From NCBI GenBank assembly GCA_029531795.1, contig JAPEIS010000001.1, positions 5,456,001 through 5,520,000 on the forward strand: a DNA stretch of 64,000 bases. Direction: 5' to 3'. Shown here one piece after another: positions 21,896-32,011 of the stretch (position 1 is the first letter of the stretch; every line of letters starts with the position of its first letter). Source of the stretch: Sclerotinia nivalis (Eukaryota > Ascomycota > Leotiomycetes > Helotiales > Sclerotiniaceae). Both the position numbers and the translations under genes were made by a program. The notes below the pieces were generated by a model. It was not told where the DNA came from, made no database searches, and saw only the letters and a program-made list of their open reading frames with translations.

Positions 21896-24733
21896 TTAGC
21901 GGTAAGCACCACCATATCGAACATTGGCTGGCGGCATGCGTGGTGGCGGAGCGCTGCTGATAGCAGGACCAGAACCTGGACCTGGACGAGTCTGGAGGGC
22001 AGGGTTAGTGCAGAGCATGCCAACTCGAGAGCCAAACTTGGAACCACGAAGGGAGACCATGTGCTTGCGGATGTGAGAAGCAACAATTTCCCGATGTTGA
22101 GGGTTGGAGTGTTGTAATATATACTGGATCAGATAATTACCATATTGATCACTGGCGATGTCAATCAAAGGAATGCGGGGACGATCAAGGCGGCCTTCGC
22201 ATACACGATCAAGGTAACGGCCGAGAAAGTCGACTCCGCCAATCTTAAGACACTTCTCAACAACCTTAGATGCGAATTGGTCCATGCTATATTCAGAAGC
22301 ATAGCGGATAACATGGTCAATGGCTCGGCTACGATCAGCTGGTGCTCCATGCTCGCAGATATGTTGAATGCACCAATTGCCGAATTGTCCATGGGCGACG
22401 ATGTCAATGCTAGCAAGAACTTCCTCAATGCAGGGACGCTGTGATACAATTAAACTCAGTTCGATAAGAAGTGAATTGAAAACGTACCTTGTCTTCCTCG
22501 AGGCAGTTCTCGAAAATGTTTTGAACAACCAAACTACCTGTCTCACCAAGAGCAACTTCGTGCCACATACCACGAAGGGCTTCATTGACGTACTTCATAA
22601 TCTGAGGAGGCGACTCGGTCCAGCGAAGTTCGAACAACTTCTGCCAAACATGACAAGCATAACGATGGATAACGGTCTCAGGGATTCTACGAAGAAGTTC
22701 GTGAACCATGATGGCCTTGTAATCCTCAGGAACAGAATCAAAGGCCTTTTGGACTACATGGCAGCCGAAAGCATCCATGGACAGATTCAGAGTATTACCA
22801 CGGATAGCCTCCGCGATCTTGATGACTTGCTCTGGAGTACCGTGCTCAAAGCATCGTTGAACCAAGAAGTTACCAAAGCGGTTGACCATTAGAGGATAAG
22901 CCTGAGCAACAATAGCCTCAACAATATCGTATTTCTGCTCGGTTGTACCAACCTTAAGCTTTTGTTGCAAGAATATTGAAGCTTGCTGATCGTTGTTACA
23001 GACAATCTTGTCAACAATATACTTCCAGTTGCAGTTCACGGTGCGGTCTAAAAGACGACGGTAGTTCAGTGGCTCAGTGGTTGGTAGATAAGTTTGGTGA
23101 CCTTCGTTAGCGACCGACTAAAGATTGGTTAGTGAATGGGGCTCAATGAGTTATTTGATTCTTACTTCAGTCTTCCATGTTCCGCTGGCCGATGTAAACT
23201 CCGGTGCATGTGGCGACAGAGGTGTGCCGATTGGCTGAGGTTGATAGCCCGAGTACATGCCACTTCCCATATTCACACCCATGTTCATTTGGCTTCCCAG
23301 TGGAGTTGGAATTCCACCCATGGATCCATACGAGCTTGAAGAAGGTGTAAAACCGTCGAAGGAGCTTGAGCTGCTGGAGTAAGGAACAGAACCAAGATTG
23401 CGATTGTTGAATCTGCTGCCGTTAGTACGACGGACTCCACCACCTGGCATCGCCATATCATGCTCGTATCTCTCGCCACGAAAAGAGTTTGGAGGTGGTC
23501 CGCCAAACGACATGTTCGAGTCAACGAAGGGCTGATTGCAACCACCACGACCCATCCACTGTCCAGTAGTATGGGGGTCAGAAGGTTGAAAAGAAGGCAT
23601 TGGTGGAGCATTTGGGAAATTTGGCTTGTTGTTACCCCAAATAGCTCGAGTGCGATTATAACCACTCGCAGAAAGGGCATCACTATGATCGGAGTGTGCA
23701 TCTTCCTGAGTAGCCCAGGAGCTCTCACGAGCAACTTGGGGACGGAAATGGTTTGGAGGGATATCGGCGGCGTTGTCTGAAACATTTCCGAGAGGAAAGT
23801 CAGCTTCGGAAACACTACCGATAGCTTGATCAATAGTGTGCTTTGTAATGCGGTTTTGTGCAAGCTCCTGGTCCATGCGTGCAATTCTTCCCTTTGCAGC
23901 CTCAAGCTCAAATTTGAGGCGGAGGACCTCTTCCGCGCTAGGTTGATTGTCACCATCACCACGACTCTGAGGACGAGTAGTGGGAGCAGTTGTAGCCGTG
24001 CCCGAGTCAAAAGTCTCGGTGGCAGGTGTAATTGGGACTGAAGTAGGAGCAGAATTGTAGTCAACGGTGCGTGAATTTCCCGGGCCATAGTCATCCGAAT
24101 TTCTCAAAGCTTCGTGTTGTCGATTGAGAACTGCTTGTTGCTCGGAAAGCTTGGCCAGTAGCTTATCGACAGGGTTTGGCATGGTATCGAAAGAAGAGCA
24201 TGGGAATGCAGGTGCTGCATTAGCAGGGGCGACAAAAGTATCGTGGCTTAACTTCATCTTCTGTATCCGTTAGTGGGGGTCTAAGCAATGATAAGATGAG
24301 TGTGCTACCTTAGGAGCAGCCTGGTTGCCCAACTTGTTAGTGGAAAGAACTGTGGCGGCCTTTTTGAGAGTATTAGCATTGTCCTGGATCAAGAATTGGT
24401 CAGTAAGATCTGCAGAATATTTGGAAATGAGATAGAATAAATAGTATTTGATTTGAAGACAACCTGCAAGAATTCTGCATTGTGCTCACTCAAAAAAGAA
24501 ATGACACTGTGAGAAATAGTAAATTTGTTCAAGGGCAAGTTGACAAGGCACAGAAGAGACAATAAACAAGAAAAGTAGTGATGGTAGTGATGATAATTGA
24601 AGCAAGGATAACAAACCATTCGTGCAGTCATCTTATCAATGGTATCGTCACCAAGTCCAGAGTTCTCATGGCTGCTACGATCCATTGTACGACGAAGAAT
24701 TGGTGATCCATTGGAAGCAACTGAGGAAGCCAT
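21896..24733 (-). CDS. PUF (Pumilio-homology) RNA-binding protein
   Basis: Exons in phase: 24733-24617, (uncertain small exon near 24507-24467), 24383-24309, 24260-23166, 23117-22488, 22438-21896; about 820 residues. The N-terminal half is Ser/Gly/Asn-rich with a predicted coiled coil (RLKFELEAAKGRIARMDQEL). The C-terminal half is a PUF domain whose recognition helices read NRFGNFLVQ, DAFGCHVVQ, HRYACHVWQ, GETGSLVVQ, GQFGNWCIQ, DQFASKVVE, DQYGNYLIQ, preceded by a first degenerate repeat. The code N-Q, S-E, N-Q in the last three repeats predicts recognition of UGU. PUF proteins bind 3' UTRs and control mRNA decay or translation in the cytoplasm. The start MASSVASNG is clear; the junction after exon 1 is not. 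Confidence 0.88.
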
Positions 24734-25930
24734 GCTGCTTGTAGGATATCTCAATGAAAGGGTTGTCAAAGGAAAGTAGTGGCCTGTAGCAGATTGTATT
24801 GACTGAATAGATGGAAAATGATTGTTGAATGGCTCACTCGTAGATGAGATGGAAGTAGATGAACAGAAATGAAGGTATGAAAGATCAAGAAAAGAAATAA
24901 GAGTCGTAGCTCTAAGAGATTTAGATAGAGAAGTAACGTCTATCCTTCGCAGTTGCTCTATCCTCTTTTCAAATGGCAGGTAAAAAATGAAAGTCTGAAT
25001 TTTTTAAATTCTGAATGAGAAGAATTGAAGAAAGAATAAAGGTCATCAATGATAGAGGGAAAAAAAGTCGAAAGTGATTTTGTGCGAGCTCGGTAAGCTT
25101 TATATTCACTTCAGGAAATCTTCCGCTTTATCGTCTCGCATATCTCAATTCCTAGAGTCTTTAAATAATTACCTAGTAGGTGGAGAGATCTTCATTCAGG
25201 TATAGATCGGATGAGAGCAGAATCAAATAGTGCAAGAGCGAAGGAGATGGAAGCTTCAAACAGGATTGCTCTTGCCGCTTCTTCTCATTGTATTACCTAC
25301 TTACCACCAGACGCCTGACAAGAACGACTTCTATGAAAAGATTTTGATTACCTTTAAAATTCCATTCGGTAAGTGTGAATCTACTTTCGGACCGACATAT
25401 CAAATTCCGTTTTCCAACAGGTCTTTTGTTTCCATATCTAGGTAGTCAAAGAAATTGTAACCTATGCAAAGATGTAGAAAGGGCGAAAGATAATTATGTC
25501 TTTCAATCATAGCAGGAGATTCGACAGGTGCGATCCTTTACTGTATACTTCCATGCTGCAATTTGAAGGAACTCTCCGTAGGCATGCAGCTGTTAACTAG
25601 ATGACACAGAGAAGAGACTTGAATCGGAAGCGGCGTGGCTCTAACACTCTTTGACCATGAAAGAAGCTACTTCCTTCCATAGCTGCATCATGAGCAGTAT
25701 CGGAATCCTTAGACAAGCTTCCAAAGATTTTAGCATGGAAGGTGTATGTGCAGCTTCGTGATAAAGTTTCTCATTCGACTGAGCTTTTGCTCTTTGCATT
25801 CCAGATCCTGGTAATATCTCAAACAATTTTCCACGATACTCCACCAGGAGCTGATCCCAAACGCCAGGTAATGCTACAGTTTTATAGAATGCTATACATA
25901 GTATTTTTTGGATATGAAGCCTTCCTTCGT
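24734..25930. other. Intergenic region upstream of the PUF gene
   Basis: This 1.2-kb stretch holds the promoter and probable long 5' leader of the PUF gene and the 3' UTR of mS33, both read on the minus strand. Purine-rich runs and GATA-like motifs are present. I see no additional coding sequence. Confidence 0.55.
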
Positions 25931-26415
25931 CTACCTCTTCTTTCCCTTGAACTTTTTGGAATCTGAACCAATTTATTAGTGAATGCCTGCCTACTACAGC
26001 ATAACACATACCTTCCGCGGTCCTCTTCTTCTTCGGTGCTCCCTTTCCTCTTGCTTTCAGACTAAATTACTGTCAGTGCGGAGTCCTCCAAGATGCACGG
26101 AATACACTTACATAGTAATGTGTTCAAATCTATCTTCTTCATCATCATCATAAGTTTCGACGTCATATTCGTCGTACGCCTTCTGCAGATCTTTTATTGT
26201 CGCCATTTTCCGTGGGTAGTATGCAGCCAACGCTGGTCCCTTTAATCTCTGTCGAAGAATCTTATTTCCTGTTCGAAGTCTGTCGGGGTTGAATGTAGTT
26301 GAGAAGATCCGGCATTGGACCTGTAGAATTGAGCTTAGTCCAGAAACCTTTGGCCGCGCAATATGCGAGTCCCTACCTTCATCAATTCCAGCAATCTCGA
26401 CTTCGCGACCGACAT
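25931..26415 (-). CDS. RSM27: Mitochondrial small-subunit ribosomal protein mS33 (Rsm27)
   Basis: Four exons join in phase: 26415-26377, 26320-26112, 26061-26012, 25962-25931, giving 109 residues; yeast Rsm27 is 110. The protein starts MSVAKSRLLELMK and contains IFSTTFNPDRLRTGNKILRQ, then RLKGPALAAYYPRK, an acidic stretch, and the conserved basic end RGKGAPKKKR. The TFNP..LRTGNKIL and RGKGAPKK boxes are what identify the family. The protein belongs to the head of the mitoribosomal 37S subunit. No single long ORF covers it, so automated ORF calls miss it. It is transcribed away from the RNase III gene from a shared 336-bp promoter region. Confidence 0.93.
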
Positions 26416-26751
26416 GTTTGGTAATAAAAGCGATTTGCTCCTCAAGTCTGGTTTATGGATTCTATAAGATTTTAGCGGGCGCTGTCGACGACTCCGGTCC
26501 GGTATTAATCCGGAAAATCACGTGCCGTTGCTACCGGAGGATCTACCATAGGTTGGGTATTTTGCCTCGCACACTCTTGACAGTTCACGATTTTCGGATA
26601 TTCAATCGTGTACCTAAAAAGACTTGAATATCAACAAATGAGCTTTTAAATTCCATAAATATCAGCAATAGCAGTTACTTGTATTTCGACCATTGTAATG
26701 GTGCATGCTTACGATCCAGAAGCAAAATCGTGAAAATCATCCAAGCAAGAA
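26416..26751. promoter_or_regulatory. Shared divergent promoter of mS33 and RNase III genes
   Basis: Only 336 bp separate the two start codons, read in opposite directions. GC-rich patches such as GGGCGCTGTCGACG (about 26475) and CCGGTCCGG (about 26497) lie in the middle. No TATA box is evident. Co-regulation is possible but not shown. Confidence 0.5.
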
Positions 26752-28011
26752 ATGTCGTCCAAACGTCCATTCCCCTTCGAAAATGGTATTGGAAAGGAGC
26801 ACAAGAAAAGAAATGTAAGTCAATTTGCCCTAACACATCCACGATGCTAACACATATTGCAGTTAAATTCTTCGTCACATGAAAAAGCCTCGAAGTTATT
26901 GGGTGCATTAGAAGACCTTCTTGATCAAGGTGGAGTGGGCGAAGTCGAGACCGTGATAGGTAAGACGGCTTTTTCAGGAGCCATCGAGCTTCGGGATACA
27001 TTAAGAAACCAACTGCAGTCGGAGCTAGGTCATAACAACCCTAGTGTTGAAACCTCATCCCAAGAACTTGCCAAGCAAAATTCAGGCAAAATAATATCTC
27101 CTACGCAGCTTACTCCGTGGACTTCTTCCTCAATCCCAACAGAACTCCCACCCCTTCCAGCAGTGCTTGATCCTACCCTTGAGGTGGCAGCATTTACTCA
27201 TCATGGCTACGGTTCTGGTGTCATTTCAGATTTGAGCTATGAGCGCTTGGAATGGGTTGGAGATGCTTATATCTACAACATTTCCACGCTTCTCATTTCA
27301 CAAACATTCCCTGCTTTACTACCTGGAAAGTGCTCTCAGCTTCGCGAAAGACTTGTCAAAAATATCACTTTGGCGGATTATGCTCGGAAATATGGTTTCG
27401 ACAAGCGCGCCAGACTGCCAGAACAGAACCAGAACCAGGACACGACTAAAATTATGGGAGATATCTTCGAATCATATGTCGCAGCTGTTTTGCTCTCAGA
27501 TCGAGAAAATGGGGTAGCACGTGCATCGGAATGGTTGAAGAGTCTCTGGGCTATGACATTATCAAAAGAGATCAAACAAGAAGAGCGAAGTGAGAAAAAA
27601 TTGGATAGTCCATTATGGAGATTGAGAGGAGCAGTTGATGACGTTCAGACACATCATGTAACTGAAGTCGAACTCAACGCCAAGGAGAGATTACAGAAAG
27701 CCCTAAACTCTAAAATCAGCAAATTGACATACAAGGACATCGGACCAGTACGAAAGGACCCGAACACTAAACTTCCAGTATTTACAGTGGGTGTTTTTCT
27801 TAATGGATGGGGTGAGGTTGACAAGCAAATTGGTTTCGGAAGTGCAAACGGCAAGAAGGAGGCCGGCTTAAAAGCTGCAGATATGGCGTTGAAGAACAAG
27901 AAGATGATGTGCAAGTACTTGGAGAAAAAGAGAATCTACGATGCACAACAGCAAAAGGAAAGAATTGCGCTTCAGAAACAGGAAGAAAATATCAATGATG
28001 CGCGATTGTAG
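26752..28011 (+). CDS. Ribonuclease III with one RNase III domain and one dsRBD (Rnt1/Pac1-like)
   Basis: Two exons (26752-26814, 26863-28011), 403 residues. The first exon begins MSSKRPFPFENGIGKEHKKR, a basic start fitting a nuclear protein. The RNase III domain runs from about residue 120 to 250 with the signature YERLEWVGDAY and a second acidic motif GDIFESYVAAVL. All four metal-binding acids are present (E151, D155, D221, E224), so the enzyme should be catalytic. A double-stranded RNA-binding domain follows at about 295-375, ending GKKEAGLKAADMALKNKK. The single RNase III domain without helicase or PAZ separates it from Dicer; budding-yeast Rnt1 and fission-yeast Pac1 process rRNA, snRNA and snoRNA precursors. 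A mitochondrial mL44/MRPL3-type role is less likely because the catalytic residues are intact. Confidence 0.88.
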
Positions 28012-28981
28012 AGGAAAATCACACTCGAACAGGTAGACAGTCGGAGGCTCGCATTCATGGGGGTTCCTTGAGAGATTGATTGGTTGTTAATATGGTATTG
28101 AGTTTATGGCTTTGGCGTTTGCTCAGGAGTTACTCGTTGGCTGGGAAAAGATACCCAAGAAATACGTCTCCATAAAGAACACGAAACAAATCAAGCATTT
28201 GCATTTGCATTTGCATTAGCACAAGCTACTTGTATGAAAAGAGTTCATGAGGTGTTCAAATACATCATACATATTTCCAGTGATCCATGTCTAACTAGCC
28301 AACAGACCGTGTTACCATCCTACTGGTTCTTCCACATGCCTTCAAAACATCGGTGTGGACCGCCAACGTAAAAATCCCCAAAAACCTTCACCAAAAAATT
28401 TCAATTGATACATTTACATGTCTCAACTTCCCGTCTCTCATCTTCCCCTCTCTCGGGAACAGCAACATTTCCTCCAATACGGTACTGTCACTCTAGAAAG
28501 ACCTCACGACATAGAAAAGATGTAGGGTCAGGGGTCAGCATCGAAATTTAAGGTACTAGTGCGGCACTTCCGGGCACAGCCAATCCCTGCATCACTCCAT
28601 TCTTCGAGCCTCGGTTTAACCGTATGCATTGCAGGTACAAATGCGAAGATGCGCATGATAAATCATTTAATTATTGCATCTCCTTTCATTACAGATCTCC
28701 CACTTTACTATTTTCAATAATATCCCTTTGCTTGTTGAACTATTTACTTGGAAGTTGTGAGGATTGGATTTTCATTCGAGAATAGGTGTAATAGAAAAGA
28801 ATCTTGATTGGAAATTCTATATTTGGATAAATGCGAGAGAAAGGAAAGCACTCGAGATAAGATGGCGGATTCTGTGGGTAAGTGCGTTGTTGATTCACGA
28901 TGCATATGTGCCCTATTGTACCATATTCTGCCCAACAATACTGCAAAGAGTTTCGATTGTTCCATTCTAACTCAACCCAAA
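28012..28981. other. Intergenic region between RNase III and ATG37-like genes
   Basis: The 0.97-kb stretch has a short (GCATTT)n run at about 28196-28218 and pyrimidine-rich sequence at 28430-28460. Frames of 60-70 codons seen here look like chance. It holds the RNase III 3' UTR and the next gene's promoter. Confidence 0.55.
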
Positions 28982-29956
28982 ATGCCAGACCGAGTATTCG
29001 TCCACGCGCTCAACACAGTAAAGAAGATACCCAAAACCGGAGCATCGCGCCCCCCTCCCGCAGATCGATTGCGTCTCTATGGATTATACAAGCAGGCTAT
29101 GGAGGGGGACGTGGATGGTGTCATGATGCGGCCGAGTTCGAGAGGTGAGGGGGAGGATGGTGAAGGGGGATTGCAGGGAGAAGAGTTAAAGAGGGAAAGA
29201 GATAAATGGGATGCGTGGGATGCACAGAGAGGGGTCAGTAGGACTGAAGCAAAGAGGAGGTATATTGAAGCATTAATTGATACTATGCATAAGTATGCTA
29301 GTACTACTGCGTAAGTCATGGATCTTCTGGCTTGGGAGCTCAATCTGCGGAGACGATAAATAAGCTAATTTCACATTTGGCAATGCAGAGATGCAAGAGA
29401 GTTGGTTGCAGAATTAGAATTCGTTTGGGATCAAATAAAGAACAATAGTCCATCGTCTACGGGATCTTCGCCTGGTCGTCGTGTGCCATCTTACACGACT
29501 CAACCGAGACAGTTTCAACCACCGGTGTCAGGGACAGAAGGTGGAATGAGGGTACTGAGTCCAATGAGCCAGGACGATGAGGCCGAGAGGGAATCCGAGA
29601 GAAGGGTGGGATATAATGGTGGAGATGAAGACGAGTTTGCGGATGGTAAAAATAATAAGACAAAATGGAGGAGGAACGTGGAACAGGCGCTGGTGAAAAT
29701 GACGGCTGAGATTGCAGCATTGAGAGAGCAGATTGCCACGGGAAGGGAATATCAGGGCAAGAAATCAAGATCTCCGAGGAAATGGCTGGCTTGGTTTATA
29801 TGGATTGCCATCAAGCATTTCTTGGTGGATATGGCGCTATTGGGCCTCATTCTGCTGTGGATGAGACGAAAGAAGGATAGGAGAGTGGAGGATCTTGTAA
29901 GAGAGGGTTTGAGGATCGGGAGGGAATACGTGAGGAAAGTTTTACCTTCTCGGTAA
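28982..29956 (+). CDS. ATG37: Acyl-CoA-binding peroxisomal membrane protein, ATG37/ACBD5-like
   Basis: Two exons (28982-29310, 29389-29956), 298 residues. Residues 1-105 form an acyl-CoA-binding domain starting MPDRVFVHALNTVKKIPK, with the ligand-binding LYGLYKQA.EGD motif and KWDAWDAQRGVSRTEAKRRY; a Gly/Glu-rich insertion lies in between. A low-complexity linker and a short coiled coil (VEQALVKMTAEIAALREQI) follow, then one hydrophobic segment near the end (WLAWFIWIAIKHFLVDMALL) and a basic tail. The layout, N-terminal ACB domain plus C-terminal membrane anchor, is that of fungal Atg37, needed for pexophagy, and of animal ACBD5. The internal ATG at 28982 is preferred over an upstream in-frame one (28808) because the ACB domain begins there. 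Confidence 0.85.
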
Positions 29957-30159
29957 CAGCACTTTCAATCATCGAAAATACAACTCATAATAGAGACGAA
30001 GAGCCAACGCAATACCCGGACGTTCTACACGCATTGATCGACAAATCATTCACAAGATTGATGACTCCAACACGCAGGATAGGGATGTATTATACTCAAC
30101 ACATTATACCCAATATAACTATCACATTCATCTACCAAACGATCCTCTCACAGGCTCCT

Positions 30160-30799
30160 TTATGAAGGCATACCATCAATCTGGGCAGCACCAGGAATAC
30201 CAGAAAACCACTTCACCCTTCCTTCAGCATACAACTCGCCCTTGGGAACATTCTCATTTGCCCAATTCTCGTCGTCCAAAACACCAGCTTTGAGAATAAC
30301 CTGGCTGACAAAAGAGTCGCCAGTTCGGTATAAAGTAGTGCCGCAATCACCACAGAAGTGAGAGGTGATTTCCTTGCCGGAATCGGCTGTTTTGGTGATG
30401 GTTTTGGGTTTACCTGGGCGTATTAGGTTTGGAAACGGGACAGTTGTTATTTGAGAGACGGGATGGGCGGAGGGGAAGGGGAAATCGGGACGGGAAAGAA
30501 GAGAAGGAGGGAAGACGAACCAGATTCAAGCTTGAATTGCCCCTCGGGTAGCAGGATATTGTTACTATACGTTGCGCCACTAATCTTTCGACAATCGTTG
30601 CAATGGCATAGAAGATGAGCATCTGGTTCGCCGGTATAGCTTATGTGGATCTTTGGGGACAATGGTCAGCATATATATGAGAAGAAGGGATGAGTGCATG
30701 TAATATAGATAGATATTGTAATTTTATATACGACATAATATAGATAATGGAAGAAGGGAAAATAATTACCGCATCGCAGAAACATCCTCCTGATGGCAT
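30160..30799 (-). CDS. CENP-V/GFA domain protein (glutathione-dependent formaldehyde-activating enzyme-like)
   Basis: Three exons in phase: 30799-30770, 30650-30521, 30413-30160; 137 residues. The zinc ligands of the family are all present: CFC near the N-terminus (MPSGGCFCDA), CHCNDCR in the middle and CGDCGTTLYR in the second half. The motif HFCGDCGT and the end GVLDDENWANENVP are typical of small fungal GFA proteins. The founding member (bacterial Gfa) was proposed to help glutathione react with formaldehyde, but most fungal members have no assigned substrate. It is a single-domain protein of usual length, probably cytosolic. Confidence 0.88.
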
Positions 30800-31839
30800 T
30801 TTGATTGGTTATGATCGGTGTATAATAGTGAATAGTCAAACAGATATACTTAGAGAGTTGTATCTAACGGGAAAGAAATAAGGTTCACAGAGGGTATATA
30901 TATATACATTTATATCTCTTTTCCTCCCCCACACATCCATAGGATCAAATGCACTGAACCTATGACTCCAAACCACATCCACTCGTGGGGCTGGGAAGTA
31001 CAAAACTCCGAATGTTACATCGGCGTTAATAGAAGAGACGAAATATTAAAGAGGGGAAGTGGGGGGTGGTTTGATCAACAGGATATATCATTTTGTAATG
31101 ATTCGGGTTATTAATATTAGAGATATAAATAGAAATAGAAATTTCGAGTATTAGGTACTTCAGCTCTCAAGCCTGATTGCTATATTAATAAATTGAAATA
31201 TCTAAAGCGGAAAAGGTCAAAACTCGAAGCTATGACTGCGGGGAGAATGTACTAGACCCCATGACTTGACGATCTCCTGCTTCATGTAGGATCTGGATCG
31301 TTGTGGCATGGATGATAGGATTGGTTGACAATTGATGGGATGGGATGGGATGGGATAGGATGAGATGGTATAGAGTATTTTGATAGGGAATATGAGATGA
31401 ATTCGCCACGAATAGAATAATAGGAGAAGTGAATACCTGGTAAGTATTATCTTCTAATTTTATAGATAATAAAAGATTGATTTATATATATCTAATAGTA
31501 TTACAATGGAAGATGTCTCATCAAACTACAATGAAATGAAGATTCACTGTTGTCATGAGCAACAACCAAACAGACTTCCACCGGTTCCCCACTCACCAAA
31601 CAAAGCGTGAACTTTCAACCCCTCGATCCCTTTCATCTTCCATCCCCATAATTGAAAACGCCAAGAGAAAAGTAAAAAATCAGAACACAACGTGTTCAGC
31701 GCTACACAAAATCATCTCTTGGTACGATTCAAAACATTGAAACAGATGGTCAAAGTGTCAGAGCTTGCTACTGGAAAAGTTCCTAATTCCTAAGACTTTG
31801 TTGTACCATGGGGCAAACACATGAATTGGGAACGCGTTT
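30800..31839. other. Intergenic region with GGGAT and CCATCCTT runs nearby
   Basis: AT-rich, non-coding in appearance. It contains a (GATGG)n run at about 31338-31370 and TATATATACATTTATATC at about 30897-30914. A 61-codon frame at 31555-31740 has no recognisable domain. Promoters of the GFA gene (minus) and of the SH3-repeat gene (plus) should lie here. Confidence 0.5.
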
Positions 31840-32011
31840 ATGCAATGTGAGTTTGATTCACGTCCACACGTGATGTCTATGGTTACATTTCATACCCATC
31901 TTTCCTCCATCCTTCCATCCTTCCATCCTAATCTTACATCTCCATTTCATATCCAGTTCTATCAAGAATAATAACTGACGAACCTCAAGGCGCCTCTAAC
32001 TACCGCTCTAG

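Noticed and set aside
23285..24094. 269-codon minus-strand frame in the PUF N-terminal region
   Set aside because: It is a shadow frame of the low-complexity PUF exon 24260-23166, which reads correctly with upstream and downstream exons.
25641..26009. 122-codon minus-strand frame upstream of the PUF gene
   Set aside because: It reads through the last mS33 intron and past its stop in a different frame; the spliced mS33 model explains the locus.
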